DNA from: Noviherbaspirillum aridicola
GTDB lineage: Bacteria > Pseudomonadota > Gammaproteobacteria > Burkholderiales > Burkholderiaceae_D
Reading direction: 5' to 3'
NCBI RefSeq assembly: GCF_019656455.1
Contig: NZ_BPMK01000010.1
Location: forward strand, 124,001-188,000
DNA length: 64,000 nucleotides
Part shown: positions 1 to 7,989 of the stretch, in pieces
How the letters are laid out: each line of letters opens with the position of its first letter
Numbering within the stretch: the first letter of the stretch is position 1
The notes under the pieces: model-generated
The model's input: only the letters and a program-made list of their open reading frames with translations
The model's database searches: none
Told to the model about the DNA's origin: nothing
Made by a program: the position numbers and the translations under genes

Positions 1-1
1 C

Positions 2-412
2 TTCAGCTCCGCCGATTCGTTCGCGATGATCCGCGGCGGCAAGATCAACATCGCCATTCTCGGCGCGATGCAGGTCAGCGAAAAGGGCGACCTCGCCAAC
101 TGGATGATCCCGGGGAAGATGGTCAAGGGCATGGGCGGCGCGATGGACCTGGTGGCGGGCGTCGGCCGGGTGGTGGTGCTGATGGAGCACGTGGCCAAGG
201 CCAAGGATGGTTCCACCTCGCACAAGATCCTCAAGCAATGCGACCTGCCGCTGACCGGTGTCGGCGTGGTCAACCGCATCATCACCGATCTCGGCGTGAT
301 CGATGTCACTCCGTCCGGTCTGAAGCTGGTCGAACTCGCGCCCGGCGTCACGCTCGATGAAATCCGCGAGAAGACCGGCGCGGAGCTGGATACGAGCAGC
401 GTCGCGGCCTGA
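2..412 (+). CDS. scoB: 3-oxoacid (succinyl/acetoacetyl) CoA-transferase subunit B, 5' truncated by window edge
   Basis: The open frame enters from the left edge and ends at a TGA at 410-412, so only the C-terminal ~136 residues are seen. The visible part has the CoA-transferase family I beta-subunit pattern: an [20 protein letters not shown] stretch, then [11 protein letters not shown] and the C-terminal [19 protein letters not shown] segment. The family moves CoA between succinate and acetoacetate in ketone-body and butyrate metabolism in the cytoplasm. The neighbouring 3-hydroxybutyrate dehydrogenase (opposite strand) fits a role in consuming 3-hydroxybutyrate, for example from stored polyhydroxybutyrate. 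A strong terminator follows immediately. The exact acid specificity cannot be read from this fragment. Confidence 0.92.
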   Translation, partial: FSSADSFAMIRGGKINIAILGAMQVSEKGDLANWMIPGKMVKGMGGAMDLVAGVGRVVVLMEHVAKAKDGSTSHKILKQCDLPLTGVGVVNRIITDLGVIDVTPSGLKLVELAPGVTLDEIREKTGAELDTSSVAA

Positions 413-429
413 TCAGCATCCCTCCAAAA

Positions 430-463
430 CAAACGGCGCCCTTCGTCGAAGGGCGCCGTTTTT
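430..463. terminator. Rho-independent terminator between scoB and bdhA
   Basis: A 13-bp perfect stem (AACGGCGCCCTTC / GAAGGGCGCCGTT) with a very short loop is followed by a T run on the plus strand and preceded by A-rich sequence. It can therefore stop transcription from both convergent genes. Confidence 0.85.
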
Positions 464-509
464 CATTGTGCGCAAGGGATCGAAAAGGGCAGCCGTTGCC
501 GCCCCGTGT

Positions 510-1304
510 TTACTGGGCGGCCCAGCCGCCGTCCATGTTCCAGGCTACTCCGCGCACCTGGCTGGCCGCGGGGCTGCAGAAGAATACCGCGAGTTCACCC
601 AGCTGTTCCGGCGTCACGAACTCGCCCGAGGGCTGCTTTTCCGACAGCAGGCTACGCTTGGCCTCTTCGTTCGACAGACCCCTTTCGCTGGCGCGCGCAT
701 CGACCTGCTTCTGCACCAGCGGCGTCAACACCCATCCGGGGCAGATCGCATTGCAGGTGATGCCGGTGCCGGCGTTCTCGAGCGCGGTAACCTTGGTGAA
801 GCCGACGACGCCGTGCTTGGCTGCCACATACGCCGACTTTTGCGCGGAGCCGACCAGTCCGTGCACGGAGGCGACGTTGATGATGCGTCCCCAGTTCCTC
901 GCCTTCATCGCCGGCAGGGCGAGCCGGGTGGTGTGAAAGGCGGAACTCAGGTTGATCGCGATGATGGCGTCCCATCTCTCGACGGGGAAGTCCTCCACGC
1001 TGGCCACGTGCTGAATGCCGGCGTTGTTCACCAGGATATCGACAGCGCCGAAACGCTCCGCCGCGTATGCCATCATCGCCTCGATCTCGGCGGGCTTGGA
1101 CATGTCCGCGTTATGATAGGCGGCCTGCACGCCGAATTCGGACCGGACCCTGTTCTGCACTGCTTCGATCTCCGTGCTGTCGCCGAAGCCGTTGAAAACG
1201 ACATTGGCGCCCTGGGCGGCGAGCGCCCTCGCAATGCCGAGGCCGATACCCGACGTCGAGCCGGTGACGAGCGCGGTCTTCCCTTGAAGCATGCTGCCTT
1301 GCAT
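510..1304 (-). CDS. bdhA: 3-hydroxybutyrate dehydrogenase (short-chain dehydrogenase)
   Basis: A 264-residue short-chain dehydrogenase that interconverts 3-hydroxybutyrate and acetoacetate with NAD(H) in the cytoplasm. Visible motifs in order: Rossmann glycine motif TGSTSGIGLGIA near the N-terminus, NNAGIQHVA in the middle, the catalytic YVAAK (Tyr/Lys) after a serine-rich strand (INVASVHG), and CPGWVLTPLV after it. The length and the C-terminal GxxWNMDGGW ending match bacterial 3-hydroxybutyrate dehydrogenases rather than generic FabG. The ATG at 1304 is preceded by GGAGAGGACACC, a good ribosome-binding site. A second in-frame ATG lies four codons later (MLQGK). It converges on scoB, which would use the acetoacetate produced. 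Confidence 0.88.
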   Translation of the reverse strand: MQGSMLQGKTALVTGSTSGIGLGIARALAAQGANVVFNGFGDSTEIEAVQNRVRSEFGVQAAYHNADMSKPAEIEAMMAYAAERFGAVDILVNNAGIQHVASVEDFPVERWDAIIAINLSSAFHTTRLALPAMKARNWGRIINVASVHGLVGSAQKSAYVAAKHGVVGFTKVTALENAGTGITCNAICPGWVLTPLVQKQVDARASERGLSNEEAKRSLLSEKQPSGEFVTPEQLGELAVFFCSPAASQVRGVAWNMDGGWAAQ

Positions 1305-1427
1305 GGTGTCCTCTCCGAAATGAATGGGGTTTGTGTTGAATTTATTTGCTTGGGATTTTAAGCGGAACCGCCCCTAAAATGTGAGAATAGCAAGCGGAAA
1401 AACCAACGATAAACGCGATTCACCGAA

Positions 1428-2294
1428 ATGACGCAAGCTCGCATCAAATCCGTCCAGTGCCTGTCCCCCGCTGGCCTGCACCGGATGGCGTACAAGGAGT
1501 GGGGCGACCCGCACAACCGCCGGGTGCTTGTGTGCGTGCATGGCCTGACCCGCGTCAGCGACGACTTCGATCGCCTTGCCGCCGAGCTTGCTCCGGTTTA
1601 TCGCGTGATCTGCCCGGACGTCGCGGGGCGTGGCCGGTCGGACCCGTTGCCCGCACCCCAGCATTACCAGGTGCCGCAGTACGTGAGCGACATGGTCACG
1701 CTGCTCGCGCGCGCCGACGCGGACACCGTACACTGGGTCGGCACCTCGATGGGGGGATTGATCGGCATGGCGCTTGCATCGCTGCCGGATACGCCCGTGG
1801 GCAGGCTGGTGCTCAACGATGTGGGGCCGGCGATCAGCATGCAATCCCTGGAACGCATCGGATCGTATGTGGGGCAGGACCTGCGTTTCGATTCCTTCGA
1901 GGACGGGGCGCGGCATATCCGCGAGATTTCCGCGCCTTTCGGTCCTCACTCGGAGCAACAATGGCGCAAGCTCGCGGCGGATGTGCTGCGCCGCGACGGG
2001 CAGGGCAAGTGGATGAAGCATTACGACCTGCGCATCGCGGGCGCCTTCCGCGCGCTCACGCCGGAGACCGTCCGGCAGGCGGAAGAAGCGTCCTGGCGCG
2101 CCTATGACGCCATTGCCTGTCCGACCCTGCTGCTGCGCGGGGCCGAATCCGACCTGCTCTTGCCGCAGACCGCCCAGGCCATGACGCAGCGCGGACCGCG
2201 GGCGCGGCTGGTCGAGTTTCCCGGCGTCGGCCATGCGCCCACGCTGCTGCAGGACGACCAGGTGGCGGCGGTCCGGGAATTTTTGTTGGAATAA
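1428..2294 (+). CDS. alpha/beta-hydrolase family protein
   Basis: A 288-residue single-domain alpha/beta hydrolase, cytoplasmic (no signal peptide). Visible: oxyanion-hole HG at residues 38-39, nucleophile elbow GTSMGG with Ser107, a late acidic segment (AESDLLLP) and a GVGHAPTL histidine near the C-terminus. These complete a Ser-Asp-His triad. The substrate cannot be assigned; relatives include esterases, lactonases and C-C hydrolases. The neighbouring 3-hydroxybutyrate genes suggest short-chain ester chemistry, but that is inference only. It is followed after 23 nt by the RidA-like gene and then relA, all in the same direction. Confidence 0.8.
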   Translation: MTQARIKSVQCLSPAGLHRMAYKEWGDPHNRRVLVCVHGLTRVSDDFDRLAAELAPVYRVICPDVAGRGRSDPLPAPQHYQVPQYVSDMVTLLARADADTVHWVGTSMGGLIGMALASLPDTPVGRLVLNDVGPAISMQSLERIGSYVGQDLRFDSFEDGARHIREISAPFGPHSEQQWRKLAADVLRRDGQGKWMKHYDLRIAGAFRALTPETVRQAEEASWRAYDAIACPTLLLRGAESDLLLPQTAQAMTQRGPRARLVEFPGVGHAPTLLQDDQVAAVREFLLE

Positions 2295-2317
2295 GACTTT
2301 TACTCATTAAGTTCACG

Positions 2318-2668
2318 ATGGATATCAAGCGTTTGCACGTCGGCAGGACCCTCTCGGAAGCAGCGATCCACAATGGCGTCGTCTATCTCGCCGGACAGAT
2401 TGCGGAAGACCTTACCCAGAACATCGAGGGGCAGACCAGGGAAGTCCTCAGACACATCGACCGGCTGCTTGCCGAGGCGGGCAGCGACAAGTCGCGCATC
2501 CTGATGTGCCAGATATTCATTGCCGACCTCAAGGATTTCGAAGGCATGAACGCCGTCTGGAATGAATGGGTCGCGGAAGGCAATTCACCTCCGCGGGCGA
2601 CCGTGCAGGCCAGCCTGGTCAAGCCCGAGTGGCTGGTCGAGATGGTGGTGACCGCCGCGCTGAAGTAA
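2318..2668 (+). CDS. RidA family protein (YjgF/YER057c/UK114)
   Basis: A 116-residue small cytoplasmic protein of the RidA/Rid superfamily. The family forms trimers and, in the archetype, hydrolyses reactive enamine/imine intermediates from PLP enzymes. The GQIAE segment and the late PPRATVQASLVKPEWLVE motif are visible; the Arg in PPRATVQA corresponds to the substrate-carboxylate-binding arginine of active members. It is more divergent than canonical RidA, so the exact Rid subgroup and substrate are open. It ends 4 nt before the relA start and is very likely cotranscribed with it. Confidence 0.8.
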   Translation: MDIKRLHVGRTLSEAAIHNGVVYLAGQIAEDLTQNIEGQTREVLRHIDRLLAEAGSDKSRILMCQIFIADLKDFEGMNAVWNEWVAEGNSPPRATVQASLVKPEWLVEMVVTAALK

Positions 2669-2672
2669 CCCC

Positions 2673-4922
2673 ATGGTTTCCATCGCAGCCACCCGCAACG
2701 AAGCCGACGAGCTCCTCGTGGCCGGACTGTCCGCGCAGGACGCCGGCCGGGTGCGGGACGCGCTCGCGTTCGTCGAGCCGCTCTACCGCGGAAAGTGCGT
2801 CATTACCGGGCAGGACGCGTTCGACTTTTCGCGCGGCGCGGCCGCCACGCTCGCTGCGCTCAATACCGATGTCGACACCCGCATCGCGGGCCTGCTGTTC
2901 GAAGTGCAGGTCTTCGATCCGGCTGCGGCCGAGACCATCGAGACGCGCTTCGGTGCGGACATCGCGGCGCTCGTCGGCAACATCCGGCAGCTGATGCGTC
3001 TGCATGAGCAGACCTTCGGCCACCAGGACACGCCGCGCGGGAAGAACGCCTCGCAGCAGGCGGCCGAGCAGCTGGAGACGCTGCGCAAGATGCTGCTGGC
3101 GATGGCCTCCGACATGCGGGTCGTGCTGGTACGGCTTGCCTCGCGCGTCACCACGCTGCGCTATTTCGCCGAACTCAAGCTCGAAGACGACAAGACGCGC
3201 GAGTACGCGCGGGAGACGCTCGACCTGTATGCGCCCCTCGCCAACCGGCTCGGCGTCTGGCAGCTCAAGTGGGAGCTGGAAGACCTCGCTTTCCGCTTTC
3301 TCGAGCCGCCGGTGTACAAGCGCATCGCGAAGATGCTGGAAGAGAAGCGCATCGAACGTGAAGGCTTCGTCGACGCCGCCATCGCGCGCCTGAGATCCGT
3401 GCTCGCGGAGGCGGGCATCAAGGCGGACGTCAGCGGCCGGCCCAAGCATATCTTCAGCATCTGGAACAAGATGCGCGGCAAGTCGCTCGATTTTTCCGAG
3501 CTCTACGACGTGCGCGCATTTCGGGTCATCGTCGACGACGTCAAGACCTGCTATGCCGTGCTCGGTCTCGTGCATGACATCTGGACGCCGATTCCGGAAG
3601 AGTTCGACGACTATATCTCGCGCCCCAAGCCCAACGGCTACCAGTCGCTGCACACCGTGGTCATGGCGGAGGACGGGCGGGCGATCGAGATCCAGATCCG
3701 TACGCACGAGATGCACCGTTTCGCCGAGTACGGCGTGGCCGCGCACTGGCGCTACAAGGAGACCGGCGGATCGAGCTTCTCGGCGCAGAAATATGACGAG
3801 AAGATCGCCTGGCTGCGCCAGCTCCTGGCCTGGAAGAGCGAGGTCACCGACGCCGTCGTCGAGCACGGCGATGCTCAGCGCGAATGGGTGGAGAAACTCA
3901 AGTCCGCCTCGCTCGACGACCGCATCTATGTCCTGACGCCGCAGGCGCGCGTGATCGAGCTGCCGGCGGGCGCCACGCCCATCGACTTCGCCTACCATCT
4001 GCATACCAACATCGGACACCGCTGCCGCGGCGCCCGGGTCGACGGCGTCATGGTGCCGCTCAACACGCCGCTCAAGAATGGCCAGACCGTGGAGATCATC
4101 TCCGCACGCGGCAGCACCGCGGCCTCCGCCGGCCCCTCGCGCGACTGGCTCAGTCCCGGCTACGTCGTCAGTTCTCGCACGCGCGCGAAGGTCCGTGCCT
4201 GGTTCAATGCGATCGAGCAGCAGGAGGTGCTTGCGCATGGCCGGGTGCTGGTTGAAAAGACCCTGCAGCGCGAGGGCAAGACCGCCATCAATCTTGAAGA
4301 GCTGGCGCACAAGCTCGGCTTCGCCAAGGTCGACGATCTCTTTCTCGCGGCGGGCAAGGATGAGTTCAAGATGCGCAATATTGAACTCGCGCTGCATGCC
4401 GACGAACAGAAGCCCGCGCCGGTGACCGATGCGGTCATCCCCAACAAGAGCCGCGCGTCCAGCGTGACGCAGGGGGCAAGATCGGGCGTGCTGGTGGTCG
4501 GCACCGAGGGTCTGATGACCCAGCTCGCGCGCTGCTGCAAGCCGGCGCCGCCGGATGAAATCGTCGGCTTCGTCACGCGCGGCAAGGGAGTGTCGATCCA
4601 CCGCGCCAATTGCAAGAACCTCGCGCAGATGCGGATGAACGCGATGGAGCGCGTGATCGAGACCGCCTGGGGCGAACACGGCAAGGAGACCGTCTATCCG
4701 GTCGATATCTTCATTTATGCAGCCGACCGCCAGGGCCTGCTGCGCGACATCTCGGAAGTCTTTTCCCGGGAAAAAATCAACGTGATCGGCGTGAGCACGC
4801 AGAGCGCCAAGGGGCATGCCAAAATGTCCTTCACCGCCGAAGTATCGTCCACCGCGCAGTTGCAGCGGGCGCTCGGCGTGCTGCGTGATGTCACCGGGGT
4901 GCTGGAAGTGCAGCGTCAGTAG
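2673..4922 (+). CDS. relA: RelA-type (p)ppGpp synthetase
   Basis: A 749-residue stringent-response alarmone synthetase that makes (p)ppGpp from GTP/GDP plus ATP on stalled ribosomes. The N-terminal hydrolase domain has lost the HDxxED metal site: AGLLFEVQVFDP stands where bifunctional enzymes have an HD pair followed by ED. The synthetase domain carries EFDD (residues 310-313) in a PIPEEFDDYISRPKPNGYQS context, the ExDD signature of monofunctional RelA as opposed to RxKD of SpoT/Rel. A TGS domain follows (around residues 415-475, DDRIYVLTPQ...), then a conserved cysteine segment (LARCCKPAPPDEIVGF) and a C-terminal ACT/RRM domain. It starts 4 nt after the RidA-like gene and is convergent with the CDF transporter, 15 nt away. 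Confidence 0.95.
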   Translation: MVSIAATRNEADELLVAGLSAQDAGRVRDALAFVEPLYRGKCVITGQDAFDFSRGAAATLAALNTDVDTRIAGLLFEVQVFDPAAAETIETRFGADIAALVGNIRQLMRLHEQTFGHQDTPRGKNASQQAAEQLETLRKMLLAMASDMRVVLVRLASRVTTLRYFAELKLEDDKTREYARETLDLYAPLANRLGVWQLKWELEDLAFRFLEPPVYKRIAKMLEEKRIEREGFVDAAIARLRSVLAEAGIKADVSGRPKHIFSIWNKMRGKSLDFSELYDVRAFRVIVDDVKTCYAVLGLVHDIWTPIPEEFDDYISRPKPNGYQSLHTVVMAEDGRAIEIQIRTHEMHRFAEYGVAAHWRYKETGGSSFSAQKYDEKIAWLRQLLAWKSEVTDAVVEHGDAQREWVEKLKSASLDDRIYVLTPQARVIELPAGATPIDFAYHLHTNIGHRCRGARVDGVMVPLNTPLKNGQTVEIISARGSTAASAGPSRDWLSPGYVVSSRTRAKVRAWFNAIEQQEVLAHGRVLVEKTLQREGKTAINLEELAHKLGFAKVDDLFLAAGKDEFKMRNIELALHADEQKPAPVTDAVIPNKSRASSVTQGARSGVLVVGTEGLMTQLARCCKPAPPDEIVGFVTRGKGVSIHRANCKNLAQMRMNAMERVIETAWGEHGKETVYPVDIFIYAADRQGLLRDISEVFSREKINVIGVSTQSAKGHAKMSFTAEVSSTAQLQRALGVLRDVTGVLEVQRQ

Positions 4923-4937
4923 GGTGGCGCTTACCCG

Positions 4938-5864
4938 CTAGCGGTCGTCGTTCATCGACGGCAGTTCCGGCTGCAGCGTGATATGGTCGATCCCGTGTTT
5001 TTCCAGCAGCATGCCCTTGATCCGCTGCAGCACCGCCGGCCACTCCTCCAGCCGGCCGATCTCGACATGGCCGATGAGCGCCGGCTGGCCCGGCGTCATT
5101 TCCCATACATGCAGGTCATGCACCGACTGCACGCCGGCGACCGCTGCCAGGTCCGCGCCGACCTGAAGATAGTCGACGTTCTTCGGCACGCCTTCCATCA
5201 GGAAGTGATATGCCTCCTTGAGAACGGCGAGCGTCGACCGCAGGATGAGCATCGATACGAATACCGACAGCAGCGGATCGATCGGATACCAGCCGGTGAA
5301 GTAGATGACGATGCCGGCCGCGAGCGCCGCGACGGAGCCGAGCAGGTCGCCGAGTACATGCACCAGCGCGGCGCGGGTATTGACGCTGTCCCTGTCGCGC
5401 GACAACACCCAGGCGACCAGGATGTTGACCGTCATTCCGATCAGGGCCACGACGAAAACCGCTTCGCCCGCGACCTGGGGCGGTGCCGAGAAGCGCTGCA
5501 CGGCTTCATAGACGATCCATGCGACCAGCACCAGCATGGCAAGCGCGTTGATGAAGGCGGCCAGCGCCTCGGCTCGGCCAAAGCCGAAGGAGTGGCGGGG
5601 CGAAGGCGGGCGGCGTGCGATGTGCTGCGCCAGCAGGGCCAGCGCGAGTGCGGTACTGTCCGTCAGCATGTGGCCCGCGTCCGAGATCAGCGCCAGCGAA
5701 TTGGCCCAGTAGCCCGCAACCGCTTCCACCCCGGCAAAGCCGAGCGTCAGCAGCACTGCCATCATCAGTATCCGCGGATTGCGGCCCTCGATCACATGCC
5801 GGTGCGCGGCATCGCCATGCTTGTGGGCGTGGAGGGATTCAGGGGAGGGATTGCGGTGCTGCAT
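4938..5864 (-). CDS. Cation diffusion facilitator transporter (CzcD/ZitB type)
   Basis: A 308-residue inner-membrane metal efflux protein that exchanges Zn2+ (possibly Co2+ or Cd2+) for protons. The N-terminus is histidine-rich (HAHKHGDAAHRH), typical of metal-buffering tails in this family. Six hydrophobic segments follow; the second contains the metal-site pattern SDAGHMLTDS, and the fifth has the paired ALVHVLGDLLGS metal-site motif. A cytoplasmic C-terminal domain (VHDLHVWEMTPG, then HITLQPE) completes the standard CDF layout. Metal specificity is inferred only from general resemblance. It is transcribed away from tRNA-Val and convergent with relA. Confidence 0.9.
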   Translation of the reverse strand: MQHRNPSPESLHAHKHGDAAHRHVIEGRNPRILMMAVLLTLGFAGVEAVAGYWANSLALISDAGHMLTDSTALALALLAQHIARRPPSPRHSFGFGRAEALAAFINALAMLVLVAWIVYEAVQRFSAPPQVAGEAVFVVALIGMTVNILVAWVLSRDRDSVNTRAALVHVLGDLLGSVAALAAGIVIYFTGWYPIDPLLSVFVSMLILRSTLAVLKEAYHFLMEGVPKNVDYLQVGADLAAVAGVQSVHDLHVWEMTPGQPALIGHVEIGRLEEWPAVLQRIKGMLLEKHGIDHITLQPELPSMNDDR

Positions 5865-5969
5865 AGCGGATCGACGAGGCAGGTGACTGTTTTTTCGCGA
5901 GTGTACAGGATGCCGCAGGTCCGTCCTTCATCATCGGGGAGGGCGCTTTGATGGCTGCGGGAAAAAAGG

Positions 5970-5999
5970 CTGGCAATTTCAAAAAACCGACGCTATAAT
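5970..5999 (+). promoter_or_regulatory. Candidate sigma-70 promoter of tRNA-Val
   Basis: A perfect -10 box TATAAT lies at 5994-5999, 11 nt before the tRNA 5' end. A partial -35 (CTGGCA, 5970-5975) lies 18 bp upstream. Position and spacing fit a tRNA promoter. Confidence 0.6.
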
Positions 6000-6010
6000 C
6001 TTGCTTCTTT

Positions 6011-6087
6011 AGGCTCGTAGCTCAGCTGGTTAGAGCACTACCTTGACATGGTAGGGGTCGTTGGTTCGAGTCCAATCGAGCCTACCA
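6011..6087 (+). tRNA. tRNA-Val (anticodon GAC)
   Basis: A 77-nt cloverleaf with encoded CCA. The acceptor stem pairs AGGCTCG (6011-6017) with CGAGCCT, followed by A and CCA. The D arm has GCTCAGCTGGTTAGAGC. The anticodon arm is CTACC-TTGACAT-GGTAG with GAC in the loop, and the T arm has GGTTCGAGTCC. It is intact even though the integrase gene runs antisense into its 3' half. It is the insertion target of the genomic island. Confidence 0.97.
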
Positions 6088-7322
6088 ACTTTCCCCTCTG
6101 AGTCGCCCCGGCCATCTTCGGTTTGGGGCAGGCTTGGGGCAGCAGAGTTGGCTAGGGGCGCCTGAAGTAGCATCGCTTCGATCTTGTCTTTCTCCCGCCC
6201 GCGATCGGCCTTGTCGATCCACTTCGAATACGTGTCAAAAAACTGCTTCGCGTTCTTGTGGCCCATCTGCCGGGAGACATACGCGGGGTTCGCACCTGCC
6301 ATGAGCGCCACCGTCGCATAGGTGTGCCGCGCCTGGTACGGGCGCCGCTGCCGGATTCCACATCGCCGCAGTGACGGTTTCCAAAATGTCTCGCGCTGGC
6401 TGCGCTCGTCATGCCACGGCTGGTCGGTGTTCGGATTCTCGAAAATGAAGCCGTTCTTCTCGAACGTCAGGGGCTTCATCGTTGCCAGCGCCTCCAGCGC
6501 CGCGACGGTCAGATCCACATCGCGGATCTGATACGTCTTGACTGCCTTGATTTCGCCGCGGTGCGTCCTCGCTCGTTGGACTCGAATCGTTTGCAGGCTC
6601 CAGTCGATGTCGCTCCAGCGCAGCGCGATGATTTCCTCCGGGCGCAGCCCGCTGGCGAACGCGAACTGGAAGTAGGCGTGTACCCTCCGGTCGTAGTGCC
6701 TGTCCATGTCTGACAGGATCTTCGCCATCTCCTCGACCGACAGCGGATCGGGCGGCTGCTTTTGCTTCTTGCTGTTCTCGATATCCTCCATCGGGTTGGG
6801 AAACGGGATGCCACGGGCCTTGTAGTCCTTGCACGCTACCTTGAAGATGCCGCGCAGCGCGATCAGGTAGTTGTTGCACAGCTCAGCCGACGGCCACGGG
6901 TATCTGCCGACGAACGCGGCAATCCTTGAGTGCCGGATCTGGTCGACCGGTTTGTTGCCACCCAGATGTTTGTACCAGAATTCCAGCGCCAGCCGGTACT
7001 GATACTGGGTCGCTGAAGCCAAGCGGCCCTTGCTGTCGTGCCAGAGCTGGCCGAATTCGGCCAGGGTAGTCGCGGCGCGTGTGCCTCCCACCGTCATACT
7101 GCCCCGCATGCGGTGGGAGTTCGGGAATTCTTCGGCGTAGTCGAAGGTGCCGAGTTCAATCTTCTTGAGGATGCGGGCCCGGATCTTGGCTGCTTCCGTC
7201 AAATTCGCTGCCGTCGGCTCGAGCTTGAGCGTCTCACGGCAGCGCCGTCCCTGAAACCGGAACGTGATGCGGATGCGATTGCCGTGAATCTCGATACCTT
7301 TCCCCGAATTTGCGCGCGTCAT
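6030..7322 (-). CDS. int: Tyrosine-recombinase integrase of the island
   Basis: A 430-residue site-specific recombinase that would integrate and excise the island at tRNA-Val. Order: an N-terminal AP2-like arm-binding segment (GIEIHGNRIRITFRFQGRRC), a SAM-like core-binding domain, then the catalytic domain with Arg in ASGLRPEEIIAL, YQARHTYAT (Tyr in place of the usual His, as in many phage-type integrases), MGHKN, and the nucleophile Tyr in FDTYSKW. I chose the ATG at 7322 because it overlaps the upstream excisionase stop (ATGA) and removes an implausible 56-residue extension. The last residues (LDWTRTNDPYHVKVVL) are read antisense through tRNA-Val, and the stop lies inside the tRNA gene. Confidence 0.92.
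   Translation of the reverse strand: MTRANSGKGIEIHGNRIRITFRFQGRRCRETLKLEPTAANLTEAAKIRARILKKIELGTFDYAEEFPNSHRMRGSMTVGGTRAATTLAEFGQLWHDSKGRLASATQYQYRLALEFWYKHLGGNKPVDQIRHSRIAAFVGRYPWPSAELCNNYLIALRGIFKVACKDYKARGIPFPNPMEDIENSKKQKQPPDPLSVEEMAKILSDMDRHYDRRVHAYFQFAFASGLRPEEIIALRWSDIDWSLQTIRVQRARTHRGEIKAVKTYQIRDVDLTVAALEALATMKPLTFEKNGFIFENPNTDQPWHDERSQRETFWKPSLRRCGIRQRRPYQARHTYATVALMAGANPAYVSRQMGHKNAKQFFDTYSKWIDKADRGREKDKIEAMLLQAPLANSAAPSLPQTEDGRGDSEGKVGRLDWTRTNDPYHVKVVL
6061..6089 (+). repeat. attL: left copy of the 29-bp island direct repeat (tRNA-Val 3' end)
   Basis: Covers part of the T arm, the acceptor 3' strand, CCA and two further bases. It is identical to 54599-54627, and flanking bases differ on both sides (G versus T before, T versus G after). 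This is the presumed integrase crossover region. Confidence 0.92.
6123..6142 (+). repeat. Paired TTGGGGCAG motifs, candidate integrase arm-type sites (left end)
   Basis: Two copies of TTGGGGCAG at 6123-6131 and 6134-6142 lie 34-53 bp inside the left repeat, within the 3' end of int. An equivalent pair in the same orientation occurs at the right end (54498-54519). The assignment as arm-binding sites is inference from position. Confidence 0.45.
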
Positions 7323-7516
7323 GTTTTCTCCTCGACCCAGCGGTAGTACGCCCGCAGGTTCATGGTAATTCTGCCGTCCTGGGCACGACGGTAGTGCTTG
7401 CCTTCCAGCCAAACACCGTCGCGGATCTTGCAGCGAATGGCGTTTTCCGTGTAACCCGTCAATTTGGAAAACAGCGGGATCAGAATCCATTCCAACTGGA
7501 TGCTGTCAGTGGTCAT
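7319..7516 (-). CDS. Excisionase-like small DNA-binding protein
   Basis: A 65-residue protein (MTTDSIQLEWILIPLFSKLTG...) directly upstream of int; its TGA overlaps the int start codon (ATGA). The sequence LFSKLTGYTENAIRCKIRDGVWLEGKHYRRAQDGRI fits the winged-helix excisionase/AlpA-like fold, with a helix that reads a target, a basic wing, and Leu-Arg-Ala-Tyr-Tyr near the C-terminus. Its expected role is to steer int toward excision and perhaps regulate it. The call rests on size, composition and position; no catalytic motif exists for this family. Confidence 0.7.
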   Translation of the reverse strand: MTTDSIQLEWILIPLFSKLTGYTENAIRCKIRDGVWLEGKHYRRAQDGRITMNLRAYYRWVEEKT

Positions 7517-7989
7517 TGATGTTCTCTCCTAAGTCCTTCGTCGCTCCGTCGCGCCAGGCGCGACGGCTAGCCGTTTTGAGTCAGTTGATCCATTTCAATT
7601 GCCTTGTCATGCACGGACTGGCCCACATGCGAGCCGGGTATCCCCTCATGCCTTCTCTTGCGAGTCCGCATGTTCCACTAGGCAGGGGCAGAGATATTTC
7701 CCGGCGCACAGGCAGAATCATGCACGACTCGTTCGGTGCGCCTGCAGTATCTAGTCGCACCGATGCAACAGATTTGCTGTCGTAGCGTCGGGCCGGCCGT
7801 GTACACTGGGCTGCGGCCAGCTCATCCATGAATATGACGCCCGAAGCATCTTTTCCGGGGTTTGCAAACGAGCGTTTTTGGGCGAGCAGAGCTCACCCGA
7901 CAAATGTTGCAAGCGGCGGGCGGTGACCCCGATGCCGCTGAGAAGGTGAGTGCGTTTCGTCGCCAGGCGCTGGCAGCCTCGATTCGCCA
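7517..7989. other. 473-bp region without a recognisable gene
   Basis: Lies between the excisionase start and the 3' end of the AAA+ gene. It contains a perfect inverted repeat at 7546-7566 (CCGTCGCG-5 nt-CGCGACGG) upstream of the excisionase start, a possible regulator-binding site for the xis-int operon. Short open frames here have no ribosome-binding sites or recognisable sequence. Confidence 0.5.

Noticed and set aside
357-1361. Long plus-strand open frame over bdhA
   Set aside because: Antisense shadow of the dehydrogenase gene in GC-rich sequence; Arg/His-rich composition, no ribosome-binding site and no family.
2619-4817. 732-residue minus-strand open frame antisense to relA
   Set aside because: Third-position GC shadow of a clearly recognised gene.
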